NCBI RefSeq assembly: GCF_009930795.1
Contig: NZ_CP017146.1
Coordinates: forward strand, 1,550,001 to 1,614,000
Length of the DNA stretch: 64,000 bases
Direction of reading: 5' to 3'
Origin: Marisediminicola antarctica
Lineage (GTDB): Bacteria > Actinomycetota > Actinomycetes > Actinomycetales > Microbacteriaceae
The notes under the pieces are model-generated. The model worked only from the letters and a program-made list of their open reading frames with translations. It was not told the origin of the DNA and searched no databases. Shown in pieces: positions 41,810-50,946 of this stretch (position 1 is its first letter; the number at the start of each line of letters is the position of its first letter). A program made the translations under genes and the position numbers.

Positions 41810-43233
41810 CCGGCGGGTGGGGCGGATGCCGCCGCGCCGCGCTTGACCGCCTCGAACGCGGCGAGGGCGGCCTGCCTGGTCTCGCCGAGGTCGACGATCT
41901 GCCGCGGGTAGGCAGCGGTGCCGAGCTCGGGGATGAACTCGTGCGCGTAGTCGCCGGTGGGGTCGAACTTCTTCTGCTGCAGCTCAGGATTGAAGACGCG
42001 GAAGTAGGGGGAGGCGTCGGCTCCGGAGCCGGCCACCCACTGCCAGCCCGCCGCGTTGCTCGCCGGGTCGGCGTCGACGAGGGTGTCCCAGAACCACTCC
42101 TCGCCGATCCGCCAGTCGATCATGAGGTTCTTGATGAGAAACGACGCGGCGATCATGCGCACCCGGTTGTGCATGTAGCCGGTCTTCCAGAGCTGGCGCA
42201 TGCCGGCGTCGACGAGCGGGAACCCCGTCTCGCCCCGCTGCCAGGCGCGCAGGGCCCGCGCATCCGGTTCCGGCCACGGGAACGCATCGAACTCTGGGCG
42301 GAAGTTGCGGGTCGCGAGTTCGGGGTTGTGGAACAGCAGGTTGTAGCTGAACTCGCGCCAGCCGATCTCGGCGAGAAACTTCGTGGCGCTCGTCGCCCGC
42401 CGGGCAGAGGCACCGCGGCGGGCCTGCTCGGCGGCGTGATACACGGTGAACGGGCTCACCTCGCCGAAGCGGAGGTGGGGGGAGAGGTTACTCGTGGCGA
42501 GCACGGCGGGCTCGTCGCGGTGCTCGGCGTAGTCGTCGAGGGTCTGCTCGATGAAGAATGCGAGCCGCTCGATCGCTCCGTGCTCGCCCGGTGTCCAGGC
42601 GTCGCTGAGGCCGCCGGCCCAGTCCGGGCTGGTCGGCCGCAGAGCCCAGGAGGTGAGTTCGTCGCTCGCCACGGCGTCGTCGAAGGGCGTGATGGCGTCG
42701 GGGGAGGGGAGCGGATGCCGGGGCTCGCCCTTCGCCACGCAGGCGCGCCAGAACGGGGTGAAGACGGAGTAGTTACCGCCCTGCTGTGTCGTCACGGTCC
42801 AGGGCTCGTGCAGCAGTGACCCCTGAAAGCTGCGGGCGTCGATCCCGGCATCCGTTGCGGCCTGCTTGATCTCGGTGTCGACGGCGCGCTCGGCGCCGCC
42901 GTAGCGCCGGTTCCAGACCACGGCGCCCGCGCCCGTCTCGGCAACGAGGCTGAGGATCACGGCTGCCGCTGGGCCTCGCCGCAGCACGAGCCCGCCGCCG
43001 ATCTCCTCGAGCGAAACGGAGAGCGCGAGGAGGCTGTCGTGTAACCACCACTTCGAGGCGGCCCCGAGTGGGCGGATACCGCTGCTCTCCTCGTCCAGCA
43101 CGTACACCGCGACGATCGGCTCGCCCCGCTCCACAGCGGCCTGCAGCGCGGGGTTGTCGGCGAGGCGGAGGTCGTCGCGAAACCAGAGGATCGTGGGGCC
43201 GTCGGGGGAGTCGTTCGCCTCGCGCGCAGTCAT
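41806..43233 (-). CDS. phr: Class I deoxyribodipyrimidine (CPD) photolyase
   Basis: 475 residues. N-terminal antenna domain [18 protein letters not shown]-terminal FAD domain with the [58 protein letters not shown] and [16 protein letters not shown] motifs. It repairs cyclobutane pyrimidine dimers with visible light. It is antisense within the prfB-ftsE interval and shares CTAG with the prfB stop. The window thus carries photolyases of two families. Confidence 0.95.
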   Translation of the reverse strand: MTAREANDSPDGPTILWFRDDLRLADNPALQAAVERGEPIVAVYVLDEESSGIRPLGAASKWWLHDSLLALSVSLEEIGGGLVLRRGPAAAVILSLVAETGAGAVVWNRRYGGAERAVDTEIKQAATDAGIDARSFQGSLLHEPWTVTTQQGGNYSVFTPFWRACVAKGEPRHPLPSPDAITPFDDAVASDELTSWALRPTSPDWAGGLSDAWTPGEHGAIERLAFFIEQTLDDYAEHRDEPAVLATSNLSPHLRFGEVSPFTVYHAAEQARRGASARRATSATKFLAEIGWREFSYNLLFHNPELATRNFRPEFDAFPWPEPDARALRAWQRGETGFPLVDAGMRQLWKTGYMHNRVRMIAASFLIKNLMIDWRIGEEWFWDTLVDADPASNAAGWQWVAGSGADASPYFRVFNPELQQKKFDPTGDYAHEFIPELGTAAYPRQIVDLGETRQAALAAFEAVKRGAAASAPPAG

Positions 43234-43239
43234 CCGGCC

Positions 43240-43245
43240 AGCCTA
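43240..43245 (-). promoter_or_regulatory. -10 hexamer TAGGCT, leaderless promoter of the CPD photolyase
   Basis: On the minus strand TAGGCT is followed by 6 nt and the ATG at 43233. No LexA-type site is visible next to it. Confidence 0.45.
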
Positions 43246-43353
43246 CGGGCGGTGTCTGGGCGCCACCGCACGCTGGGAAAGGCCGTCGGTGTTCGACCGG
43301 ATGGGCCTGTCGATGAGCTGATAGCCAGCATTGGTGCCTAGGCTTGGTGGGTC

Positions 43354-44070
43354 ATGATTCTTTTAGACCAGGTATCCAAGCTCTACTCCGGGAACGCGCG
43401 ACCCGCCCTGAACTCGGTCTCACTCGAGATTCTCAAGGGCGAGTTCGTCTTCCTCGTTGGCGCATCCGGCTCGGGAAAGTCGAGCTTCCTGCGGCTCGTC
43501 CTCAAGGAGGAGAACCCGAGCAAGGGCCGTATCCACGTGCTCGGTCAGGATCTCGGCCGGCTCACGAGCCGCAAAGTGCCGTACTTCCGACGCAACCTCG
43601 GAGTCGTCTTCCAGGACTTCCGCCTGCTGCCGCAGAAGACGGTGTTCGCCAATGTCGCGTTCTCGCTGCAGGTGATCGGCAAGAGCAAGGGCTTCATTCA
43701 GGAGGCGGTGCCCGACGTGCTCAGGATGGTCGGGCTCGCCGGCAAGGCCTCGAGGCTCCCGCATGAGCTCTCCGGTGGAGAGCAGCAGCGTGTGGCTATC
43801 GCGAGGGCCATCGTCAACCGCCCCGCGATCCTGCTCGCTGACGAGCCGACAGGAAACCTCGACCCGTCGACGAGTGCGGGAATCATGACGCTGCTCGAGC
43901 GGATCTCGACGAGCGGGACCACCGTGATCATGGCGACCCACGACGCCGGCATTGTCGACCAGATGCAGCGCCGCGTGATCGAGCTCGTGAGCGGGCAGGT
44001 CGTGCGCGATGAGCGCGAGGGTGGATACCAGACGCAGGGCATCACGCTCACCAAGGGGTTCCCAGAGTGA
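43354..44070 (+). CDS. ftsE: Cell division ATP-binding protein FtsE
   Basis: 238 residues. ABC ATPase with Walker [10 protein letters not shown], signature [15 protein letters not shown], Walker [14 protein letters not shown] and ATHDAGIV. The FtsEX complex controls peptidoglycan hydrolases at the septum. TAGGCT at 43339-43344 is a likely -10. It overlaps ftsX by 4 bp. Confidence 0.96.
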   Translation: MILLDQVSKLYSGNARPALNSVSLEILKGEFVFLVGASGSGKSSFLRLVLKEENPSKGRIHVLGQDLGRLTSRKVPYFRRNLGVVFQDFRLLPQKTVFANVAFSLQVIGKSKGFIQEAVPDVLRMVGLAGKASRLPHELSGGEQQRVAIARAIVNRPAILLADEPTGNLDPSTSAGIMTLLERISTSGTTVIMATHDAGIVDQMQRRVIELVSGQVVRDEREGGYQTQGITLTKGFPE

Positions 44071-44984
44071 GATTCGGCCTCATCATGTCGGAGGTCGGAA
44101 ACGGCCTCCGCCGCAACGTCTCGATGGTCATCTCGGTGATCCTCGTCACCTTTATTTCGCTCACGTTCGTCGGTGCGGCGATCCTCCTGCAGTCCCAGAT
44201 CGGCCAGATGAAGGGCTACTGGTACGACCGGGCGCAGGTTGCCGTGTACTTCTGCACCGATTCATCCGAGATCGGCAACTGTGACCTCGCCGAGGCGACG
44301 GAGGAGCAGAAGGGGCTCGTCGAGGCTCAACTGGCCTCGCCGGCGCTCGCCTCGCTCATCGATCGCTACGAGTTCGAGAACCACCAGCAGGCCTATGAGC
44401 GCTATCAGGAGCAGTTCTCGGACAACGAGTTCGCCGACTTCGTCACGCCCGAATTCCTCAACGAGGCGTACTGGGTGAATTTGAAAGACCCGACCCAGTC
44501 GGATGCCCTCGTCGAGAGCCTCTCGACCCTCGCAGGGGTAGAGGAGGTGAAGGACCAGCGCAAGTACCTCGACCCGATTTTCTCGGCGCTCAATGCCGCA
44601 AGCTTCACCGCGATCAGCATCGCCGGGCTCATGCTCATCGCGGCGGTGCTGCTCATCGCCACGACGATTCGGCTCTCCGCCTTCTCCCGGCGGCGCGAGC
44701 TCGGCATCATGCGCCTCGTCGGCGCCTCCAACCGCTTCATCCAGACCCCCTTCATCCTCGAGGGCGTGATCGCCGCGCTGATCGGATCGACCCTCGCGGC
44801 GGGCGCCGTGCTCGCGATCGTGCGGTACTTCGTGCAGGGCTATCTCGGATCCACGCTGGAGACGACCACGGCCGTGGTCGGCATGACCGACGCGCTCATC
44901 GTCGCACCGGTGCTGATCGTCCTGGGTGTCGTGCTGGCTGCGGCGTCCGCGGGAGTAGCGATCAACCGATACCTCAAGGTCTAA
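44067..44984 (+). CDS. ftsX: Cell division protein FtsX
   Basis: 305 residues, four membrane helices with an extracytoplasmic loop between the first two (about residues 45-175). That loop has two cysteines ([13 protein letters not shown]) that can form a disulfide, as in other actinobacterial Fts[33 protein letters not shown] is the conserved cytoplasmic coupling motif. Partner of FtsE, transmitting ATP hydrolysis to outside hydrolases. Confidence 0.95.
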   Translation: MRFGLIMSEVGNGLRRNVSMVISVILVTFISLTFVGAAILLQSQIGQMKGYWYDRAQVAVYFCTDSSEIGNCDLAEATEEQKGLVEAQLASPALASLIDRYEFENHQQAYERYQEQFSDNEFADFVTPEFLNEAYWVNLKDPTQSDALVESLSTLAGVEEVKDQRKYLDPIFSALNAASFTAISIAGLMLIAAVLLIATTIRLSAFSRRRELGIMRLVGASNRFIQTPFILEGVIAALIGSTLAAGAVLAIVRYFVQGYLGSTLETTTAVVGMTDALIVAPVLIVLGVVLAAASAGVAINRYLKV

Positions 44985-45054
44985 CCGTGCAGGTTCCGAC
45001 AGCTAGACTGATGGGCTGTTCGGGCGAAGCCGAACCACGATAACGGAGGCAATT

Positions 45055-45531
45055 GTGCCCAGGGAGCGCGGCCAGAAGGTAGTGGCGAGCAATCGCAAGG
45101 CCCGCCACGACTACACGATCGAAGACACCTACGAGGCGGGACTCGTGCTCACGGGCACCGAGGTGAAGTCGCTGCGCGCCGGGCGTGCGTCGCTCGTCGA
45201 CGGATACGCCTTCGTCGAGTATGGGGAGGCGTGGCTGGATGCCGTGCACATCCCGGAGTACAACGAGGGCACCTGGAACAACCACCCGCCCCGGCGCAAG
45301 CGGAAGCTCCTGCTGCACAAAGCCCAGATCCTGAAGATCCACAACAAGATCAAGGAGGGCGGCTACACCATCGTGCCCCTCTCGATCTACTTCAGCGACG
45401 GACGGGCGAAGGTCGAGATTGCGGTCGCCAAGGGCAAGCGCGAGTACGACAAGCGCCAGACGCTGCGCGAACGTCAAGACAAGCGTGAGGCCGATCGCGC
45501 GATGGGCGCGCGCCGCCACCTCGGCGACTGA
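45055..45531 (+). CDS. smpB: SsrA-binding protein SmpB
   Basis: 158 residues, GTG start behind GGAGG. It binds tmRNA and delivers it to stalled ribosomes. Family motifs are [39 protein letters not shown] and the basic C-terminal tail [15 protein letters not shown] hairpin (GTTCGG/CCGAAC, 45018-45035) lies in its leader, after a -10-like TAGACT at 45004. The tmRNA gene itself is 0.9 kb downstream. Confidence 0.97.
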   Translation: MPRERGQKVVASNRKARHDYTIEDTYEAGLVLTGTEVKSLRAGRASLVDGYAFVEYGEAWLDAVHIPEYNEGTWNNHPPRRKRKLLLHKAQILKIHNKIKEGGYTIVPLSIYFSDGRAKVEIAVAKGKREYDKRQTLRERQDKREADRAMGARRHLGD

Positions 45532-45574
45532 CTACCGTAGGTGACCCACCGCGGCGACGCAGGGAGCGGGACGA

Positions 45575-46249
45575 TCAGGTCGCGAGGAACCTCGCGTCGA
45601 TGACCGCTGCGATCTCGATGTCCTCCGGCTTGAGGGAGAGCTCGGGGCCGGCCGACTCGGCGGCTACACCCAGGCGGAGGCTGCTCGCGGAGGGCCCTTG
45701 GCCGGCGCGCGGTGACAGGTCGCTCAGCATCCCCTCGTCGGCGAGGGCGATCGCCCGCACGGTGCCGAGGCCGATGCTCTGCGCGTAGACGGTCGCCTTC
45801 GCGACGGAGTCCTTGACGGCACGTGAGCGCACCTCGGCCAGCGCGCCGAGCCGACTGGTCTCGGTGAGCGTCCACTCGATGTGATCGACGGTGACACCCG
45901 AAACCGGCACGACGTCTTCGACGAAACGGGCGAGATGCACGAAGTCGCTGAACTTCACGGTGAAGCCGATCTGGGCGTGGAACACGGGGTCGAGCTGGAG
46001 GCCGTTCGCGTTCCACGGCTTCTCGGTCCAGATCTGCACGTTGTCGCTCGCCCACCAGGTGATCGGCCCGCTGGCGCGGTCGTGCGCCCCGGTGATGCGG
46101 CCGCGCACGAGGTCCGCCGACTCGTTCGTGGCCGAGAAGACCCCGTCGCGGTTGCTGCCCTCGAGGTGTACTCCGAGGAACAACGTCGCGCGCTCCGGCG
46201 GGTAGTAGGCGGAGAATTGTCCCTGCACGGTGATGACGGTCTCGCTCAT
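45575..46249 (-). CDS. SIMPL domain-containing protein
   Basis: 224 residues, ATG at 46249. TVQGQFSAYYPPERATLFLGVHLEG and the middle RSRAVKDSVAKATVYAQSIGLGTVRAIALAD are the SIMPL (DUF541) pattern. Here there is no signal peptide, so unlike many homologues it seems cytosolic. The function is unknown. It is convergent with smpB and divergent from tmRNA. Confidence 0.83.
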   Translation of the reverse strand: MSETVITVQGQFSAYYPPERATLFLGVHLEGSNRDGVFSATNESADLVRGRITGAHDRASGPITWWASDNVQIWTEKPWNANGLQLDPVFHAQIGFTVKFSDFVHLARFVEDVVPVSGVTVDHIEWTLTETSRLGALAEVRSRAVKDSVAKATVYAQSIGLGTVRAIALADEGMLSDLSPRAGQGPSASSLRLGVAAESAGPELSLKPEDIEIAAVIDARFLAT

Positions 46250-46345
46250 AGCTGGTCGACCCTTCCTGGGTTGCCGGTGTTGCTCCAGCATCCTCTCACC
46301 TTCCTGAACGCTGGTGAATTCGGCGCGTGGGGCTTAGAATGGAGG

Positions 46346-46367
46346 GCTGCATCGTTTTCGGTGCAGC
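46346..46367 (+). other. Hairpin upstream of the tmRNA promoter
   Basis: GCTGCATCG-TTTT-CGGTGCAGC forms a 9-bp stem with one G-T pair and a TTTT loop. A TAGAAT just before it (46335-46340) could start a short upstream transcript. Role unknown. Confidence 0.4.
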
Positions 46368-46371
46368 ACGA

Positions 46372-46400
46372 TTGACAACTCAATAGCGCGTGACTGTAAC
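46372..46400 (+). promoter_or_regulatory. tmRNA promoter
   Basis: A consensus -35 TTGACA (46372-46377), a 17-bp spacer and -10 TGTAAC (46395-46400) place the start 7 nt downstream, exactly at the predicted mature 5' end (46407). The spacer contains one arm of the inverted repeat. Confidence 0.6.
46379..46396. repeat. 18-bp inverted repeat flanking tmRNA, left arm
   Basis: CTCAATAGCGCGTGACTG, perfectly complementary to 46789-46806. It fills the promoter spacer and the first two bases of the -10. Confidence 0.9.
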
Positions 46401-46406
46401 CACCTT

Positions 46407-46782
46407 GGGGATGATCGGTTTCGACATTGCCTGAGCAACTGTGAGAAGCGGGTCGAGGATGCAGGGTTATCTCGTTAACGATCTCTGCAAAATATAAGTG
46501 CCAATTCAAAGCGCACTGACTTCGCCCTCGCTGCATAAGCGAGCGCACTAAAGAAGTCCGTCGGTCCGGGAATGCTCTCTACCCGGTCACCGGCGCAATC
46601 TTAGAGAGCTTGTTCCGTCGTTCCGCCTTGGGGCGCCGGGAGACTTAAACCAGGGCTGGGCTTGTCGGAGTAGGTGCCAGTGGCAAATTCCGGAGCCGAG
46701 TAGAACGATTTCACTGGATACACCCGTAGAAGGCACAGAAACACAGCAGTGGACGGGGGTTCAATTCCCCCCATCTCCACCA
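46407..46782 (+). ncRNA. ssrA: Transfer-messenger RNA (tmRNA)
   Basis: 376 nt, one-piece. The 5' end GGGGATGATCGGTTTCGAC and the 3' end GGTTCAATTCCCCCCATCTCCACCA form the tRNA-like domain; CCA is encoded and the acceptor stem pairs GGGGATG with CATCTCC (one G-U). The resume codon is GCC at 46500, preceded by ATAAGT as in other actinobacteria. The tag reads ANSKRTDFALAA and stops at TAA 46536-46538. It rescues stalled ribosomes with SmpB and marks proteins for degradation. A perfect 18-bp inverted repeat lies just outside both ends. Confidence 0.97.
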
Positions 46783-46788
46783 ACGGAG

Positions 46789-46806
46789 CAGTCACGCGCT
46801 ATTGAG
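46789..46806. repeat. 18-bp inverted repeat flanking tmRNA, right arm
   Basis: CAGTCACGCGCTATTGAG, the exact reverse complement of 46379-46396, 6 bp after the tmRNA CCA end. It covers the stop codon and last codons of the convergent flavodoxin gene, so it is constrained by coding as well. Confidence 0.9.
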
Positions 46807-47362
46807 CCTCAGCGCCGGAGTTCTCATGACCGATGCGGCGCTCGGCAGCGACCTCCGCGATCCGCTGTCCCCACTCCCTGGCGCGATCCTCCTCCCCGCC
46901 GGCGAGTTCGTTGTGCATCGAGACGACGAAGCTCTCGGCGGGAACGATCGCCTCCATCCGTCGCCTGCCGAGCATGCGGTTGATCGGTGTCGACGCCGCG
47001 CCGGTGAACAGGCGGATCATGTCGGCCCTCGTGTCGAACGCGGCGTAGAGATGGGGAAGGGGAGGCTCGGAGTCCAGCCACTCCCGCACCCCGCGCCCGG
47101 GTGCATGCGGGTCGAGCTGCAGGTTCCGCTCCGGGTCGGCGGCCCACTCCTCTGCCTCCTTCCTCGACGACTGTGTGCTGAGGCTGTGTGCGTGCGTCGG
47201 AGCCCCGATGATGACGAGGTCGGCGTCGCCGAGCGGATCCATCTGCTCGCTGGTGACCGCGACGACCTCGACGCTCACACCCGGGCCCAAGCCCTCAGCG
47301 ATTGCGCCCGCGATCCTGTGGGTGTTCCCGAACATCGACTCGTACACGATCACTGTCTTCAC
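46799..47362 (-). CDS. Flavodoxin domain protein
   Basis: 187 residues. The FMN phosphate-binding loop is VIVYESMFGNTHRIAGAIAEGL, followed by DADLVIIGAPTHAHSLST, the isoalloxazine-binding segment. A C-terminal helix follows, somewhat longer than in simple flavodoxins. It is likely a low-potential electron carrier or quinone reductase-like protein. It starts inside the end of the universal stress protein gene (68-bp overlap), so it is probably translated from the same mRNA. Such flavodoxins are common in DosR-type regulons. Confidence 0.82.
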   Translation of the reverse strand: MKTVIVYESMFGNTHRIAGAIAEGLGPGVSVEVVAVTSEQMDPLGDADLVIIGAPTHAHSLSTQSSRKEAEEWAADPERNLQLDPHAPGRGVREWLDSEPPLPHLYAAFDTRADMIRLFTGAASTPINRMLGRRRMEAIVPAESFVVSMHNELAGGEEDRAREWGQRIAEVAAERRIGHENSGAEAQ

Positions 47363-48224
47363 GGTGGTTCCTCTCGAGTGGCGCTGGCTGGTCGGTGGCG
47401 TGCACGATGATTGTGGGCCCGGCGATGTTGATGAGCACGTCGTGGCTGACCGAGCCCAGCATCATCCGCTCCGGCCCGGACCGGCGTGAGCTTCCGAGCA
47501 CGAGGAGGGCGGCGGATGCGGCGGCGGCGGTGAGTGCCTCGGCTGGGGGCCGGTGCACCACTCGACGGTAGGCGACGGTGTCATGACCGGCGGTGAGGGC
47601 CGCTGTCGCGAGAAGCTCCTGAGCGACTTCGTCGGATCGATTGTCGTGGAGGCGCTGCTGTTGGTCCGGCTCTTTGCGGAAGCCCATGGACCAGCCCCAG
47701 GCGCGGACGAGCGTGAGCGGCTGCCGCGTGTGGCGCGCTTCGGCCGCCGCGAACTCGATCGCGGCAGAGGAGGCGGGAGACTCGTCGACGCCCGCGACGA
47801 TTCCGTGCCGGGCGTTCACGGGGGATTCCGGGATGATGGCGACGGGCACGCTCGAGCCCCCTGCGAGCTGAAGGCTTCGCGAGCCGAAGACCTTGCCGTG
47901 CACGAAGCCGGTCTTGTGGGTTCCCACGACGACGAGTTCGGCTCTGGCCGACGCGGCGGACAACTCGCGCATGGGGCTGCCCACCCGCAGCTCGCCGCGC
48001 ACCGCGACGCCGGGTTCGAGCGAACGTGCGTGCTCGACCTCGCGTTCGACGAAGAGCCGCGGAGCGGCGAGGCCGCCCACTATCGACCGGATCGCGTTCG
48101 GGTCGTCGTCCATGACATGCACGAGAAGAACGTCGGACCCGGTGGAGGCGGCGCGCCGCACGCCCCATTCGACCGCGCACCGGCTGGGCGTCGACCCATC
48201 CACCCCGACCACGATCGTGCCCAT
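47295..48224 (-). CDS. Tandem universal stress protein (UspA family)
   Basis: 309 residues, two Usp domains. The first begins TIVVGVDGSTPSRCAVEWGV, the second HGIVAGVDESPASSAAIEFA with the ATP-binding motif GSSRRSGPERMMLGSVS; the first domain has a variant loop (GTHKTGFVHGKVFGSRS). ATP-binding Usp pairs are typical members of dormancy/hypoxia regulons. The start at 48224 is supported by family length. A DosR-box-like sequence lies 56-72 bp upstream. The last ~22 codons overlap the flavodoxin gene. Confidence 0.9.
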   Translation of the reverse strand: MGTIVVGVDGSTPSRCAVEWGVRRAASTGSDVLLVHVMDDDPNAIRSIVGGLAAPRLFVEREVEHARSLEPGVAVRGELRVGSPMRELSAASARAELVVVGTHKTGFVHGKVFGSRSLQLAGGSSVPVAIIPESPVNARHGIVAGVDESPASSAAIEFAAAEARHTRQPLTLVRAWGWSMGFRKEPDQQQRLHDNRSDEVAQELLATAALTAGHDTVAYRRVVHRPPAEALTAAAASAALLVLGSSRRSGPERMMLGSVSHDVLINIAGPTIIVHATDQPAPLERNHREDSDRVRVDVREHPQDRGRNR

Positions 48225-48279
48225 GCGTTTCTCCGTCCGACCTTTGCACCACAGTGACACCGCCGAGCAGGGTTCGACA

Positions 48280-48296
48280 GGCACCAAAGTCCCCAA
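48280..48296. promoter_or_regulatory. DosR/DevR-box-like site upstream of the Usp gene
   Basis: GGCACCAAAGTCCCCAA matches the mycobacterial DosR half-palindrome core GGGACTAAAGTCCCCAA at 15 of 17 positions. It lies 56 bp from the Usp start, a usual distance. The response regulator encoded 2 kb away closely resembles DosR. The rest of the 48225-48501 gap holds a second weaker match (48469-48488) with a perfect TTCGGGACT half-site before the kinase gene. Confidence 0.55.
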
Positions 48297-48501
48297 TTAG
48301 CGAGCGGCGGCGGATGCGGGAACGACACCTGCCTCACTGTCGTCGGAAACCTCGCCGGATCGGCGGTTATCGAGGTGCTACCACACCCCGCGGCTGACCG
48401 CCCGGGGCTGTCCGCGCTAGGGAGAAGCGAATAGGCTCTGGCCCTGATGGGCCGGACTTCGCGTGGTGTTCGGGACTACTCGAACTCTCTGGAGGGGTCT
48501 G

Positions 48502-50214
48502 ATGGAGCAGGACGGTTTCCTGAGTTTCCCTGATGCCCCGCGAGACGGCCTCGACCGGGTGCTGGGCGAGCTCGTCGAAATCGCCAACGACGTGCTGACG
48601 ACTCAGGGTCGGCTCCGCGCGCTGCTGCGTGCGAACCAGCTCGTCGTGCAGCAACTCGATCTTCCGATTGTGCTGCAGCGCATCGTTGAGGTGGCAGTCG
48701 AGCTGGTCGGTGCGCAGTACGGGGCGCTCGGCGTCATCGCCCCGCACGGCGGGCTGGAGCAATTCATCCACACCGGTATGCCGCCAGAGGCGGTCGAGCG
48801 GATCGGCCACCTTCCGGAGGGGCTTGGGCTGCTCGGCGCTCTCATCGATGACCCGCACCCGATCACCCTGCGCCACATCAACGACGACCCGCGATCAGTC
48901 GGGTTTCCGCCTGGGCACCCGCCGATGGACAGCTTCCTTGGCGTACCCGTGCGCGTGCGCGATGAGGTGTACGGCAATCTGTACCTCACGAACCGCACCT
49001 CGGAGGCGTTCACTCCCGAGGATGAGGAGCTCGTCATCGCGCTGGCCGCGACCGCCGGGTTCGCGATCGACAACGCGCGACTATTCGCCGAGACGAAGCG
49101 TCGACAGGCGTGGGCAGCGGCGTCGGCGGAGATCACCGCCGCGCTGCTCTCGGATGAGTTCAGCGACTCGATCGCGCTGCTGGCGACCCGGGTACTGACC
49201 CTCTCCGAGGCCGCCCTGGTGTGTGTGATGGTGCCGACCTCGGATCCGAGCCATCTCATTGTCGGCACGGCGCGAGGACAGGATTCCGAGCGTTGGGAGG
49301 GCGCGCGTGTGCCCGTCGCGGGCTCGCTCGCCGGGCGGGTGATGGTCGGTCGCCAGCCGCGCCTGGTCGAGGAGGGCGATGAGACGGTCTCCGTCGTGCA
49401 CGAGGACTACCGATTCGGTCCGACGATGGCTGTGCCGCTTCTCGCGTCGGGGCGTGCGCTTGGGGTGCTGACCGTCACCCGCCGACTCGGCGACCACTCC
49501 TTTTCCGAGGCCGACCTCGGGATGGCGGCGGATTTCGCCGGGCAGGCGAGCGTTGCGATGGAACTCGCGACGGCGAGGGCGGACCGGCAGCTGATCATGA
49601 TCCTCGAGGACCGCAGCCGCATCGCGCGTGATCTGCACGACCACGTCATCCAGCAGCTGTTCGCGACCGGGCTCGAGCTGCAGAGCGTCGTCGGCACCCT
49701 GCCCTCCGGGGCGAGTGCGGGGCGCATCGACTCCGCCATTTCGAACCTCGACAAGTCGATCTCGCAGATTCGCACCGCCATTTTCGCGTTGTCCGGCACG
49801 CGCGGGCATCAGCCCGACACGCTCAGGCATCGCCTCATCGACGTTGTCAACGAGGTCTCCGTTGGGCTGCCGGAGACGCCGCGCCTGAGCTTTTCCGGCC
49901 CCGTCGACCTCGTCATCACCGGTTCTCTCGCGGGAGACGTCGTGGCAGTCGTCCGTGAGGCGCTCACCAATGTCGCGCGGCACGCCGATGCCGAGCACGT
50001 CGCCGTCGCTGTTCAGGTGCTCGACGGCTGTGTCGGGGTCGAGGTAACCGATGATGGAGTCGGCATCACCGACCCACAGCACCGCAGCGGACTCGCAAAC
50101 CTGCGCGAGCGTGCGGTCAGGCTCGGGGGAAGCTTCACTATCGATTCAGACGAGGGGCATACCGTCGCCTCGTGGAGCGCGCCCTACGGGGCCGACAAGG
50201 AGGTCAGCGCATGA
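48502..50214 (+). CDS. GAF-domain sensor histidine kinase (DevS/DosS-like)
   Basis: 570 residues, soluble. Two GAF domains (about 55-200 and 215-365) precede a HisKA_3 domain with the phospho-acceptor in RIARDLHDHVIQQLFATGLELQS and an HATPase with VVREALTNVARHADAE and VTDDGVGI. The chain order is that of DevS/DosT, haem-binding O2/NO/redox sensors; I cannot confirm a haem ligand. ATG at 48502 follows GGAGGGG. It overlaps the response regulator by 4 bp (ATGA). Confidence 0.9.
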   Translation: MEQDGFLSFPDAPRDGLDRVLGELVEIANDVLTTQGRLRALLRANQLVVQQLDLPIVLQRIVEVAVELVGAQYGALGVIAPHGGLEQFIHTGMPPEAVERIGHLPEGLGLLGALIDDPHPITLRHINDDPRSVGFPPGHPPMDSFLGVPVRVRDEVYGNLYLTNRTSEAFTPEDEELVIALAATAGFAIDNARLFAETKRRQAWAAASAEITAALLSDEFSDSIALLATRVLTLSEAALVCVMVPTSDPSHLIVGTARGQDSERWEGARVPVAGSLAGRVMVGRQPRLVEEGDETVSVVHEDYRFGPTMAVPLLASGRALGVLTVTRRLGDHSFSEADLGMAADFAGQASVAMELATARADRQLIMILEDRSRIARDLHDHVIQQLFATGLELQSVVGTLPSGASAGRIDSAISNLDKSISQIRTAIFALSGTRGHQPDTLRHRLIDVVNEVSVGLPETPRLSFSGPVDLVITGSLAGDVVAVVREALTNVARHADAEHVAVAVQVLDGCVGVEVTDDGVGITDPQHRSGLANLRERAVRLGGSFTIDSDEGHTVASWSAPYGADKEVSA

Positions 50215-50873
50215 TTGGTGAGACGGTTCGGGTGTTTCTGGTCGACGACCACGAGATCGTGCGCCGCGGTGTGGGAGATCTGCTGTCGGCGGAGCCAGAC
50301 ATCGAGGTCGTGGGCGAGGCGGCCACCGCGGCCCAGGCCCGGTCGAGGGTCGCCGCGATCCGGCCGGATGTCGCGCTACTCGACGTGCGGCTCCCGGATG
50401 GCAGCGGAATCGACGTGTGCCGGGACCTGCTCTCCGCCGACCCCGGCATCCGGTGCATCATGCTCACCGCCTACGACGACGACGAGGCGATCTACGCCGC
50501 GGTAATGGCGGGTGCATCCGGCTACATCATCAAGGACATCCGCGGTGGCGGCCTCGTCGAGTCGGTGCGCAAGGTCGCCGCCGGCCATACCCTCATGGAC
50601 CCGTCGCTCAAGCGCAGGGTCGTCGACCGGATGCGGGATGAGGGCCACGAGGATCCGCGGCTCGCGACGCTCAGCGAGCGCGAGCGTGAAGTGCTCGCCC
50701 TTATTGCGGATGGGCTCACCAACCGGCAGATCGGAGCGCGGCTCTCGCTCGCCGAGAAGACCGTGAAGAATTACGTCTCGAGCATGCTCAGCAAGCTCGG
50801 CCTGCAACGGCGCACCCAGGCTGTCGCAGTGCAGCTCGAGACCCGCGCCCCGCACCCGACGAGGCGCGGGTAG
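50211..50873 (+). CDS. NarL/LuxR-type response regulator (DevR/DosR-like)
   Basis: 220 residues. Receiver domain with the acidic pair in VFLVDDHEIVRRG, phospho-acceptor Asp58 in VALLDVRLPDGSG, and the switch Lys in SGYIIKDI. C-terminal HTH LSEREREVLALIADGLTNRQIGARLSLAEKTVKNYVSSMLSKLG. Similarity to DosR spans both domains. With the preceding kinase it forms a two-component system that probably controls the flanking Usp, flavodoxin and MFS genes. Confidence 0.92.
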   Translation: MIGETVRVFLVDDHEIVRRGVGDLLSAEPDIEVVGEAATAAQARSRVAAIRPDVALLDVRLPDGSGIDVCRDLLSADPGIRCIMLTAYDDDEAIYAAVMAGASGYIIKDIRGGGLVESVRKVAAGHTLMDPSLKRRVVDRMRDEGHEDPRLATLSEREREVLALIADGLTNRQIGARLSLAEKTVKNYVSSMLSKLGLQRRTQAVAVQLETRAPHPTRRG

Positions 50874-50877
50874 GACC

Positions 50878-50897
50878 TTCGGCACTTGAGCGGTTCG
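50878..50897. promoter_or_regulatory. Weak DosR-box-like half-site before the second Usp gene
   Basis: TTCGGCACTTGAG matches the left half of the DosR consensus except one base; the right half is not conserved. It lies about 50 bp upstream of the Usp start at 50947. Confidence 0.25.
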
Positions 50898-50946
50898 CTG
50901 CACTTCGGAACCGTGGGGGCACGACCGAGCAGAGGGTGGTAGAGCG

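Noticed and set aside
46379-46806. Circularly permuted two-piece tmRNA, or an attachment site, as the meaning of the inverted repeat
   Set aside because: The tmRNA is contiguous and in normal order with both tRNA-like ends. Attachment sites would be direct repeats, and no integrase is present.
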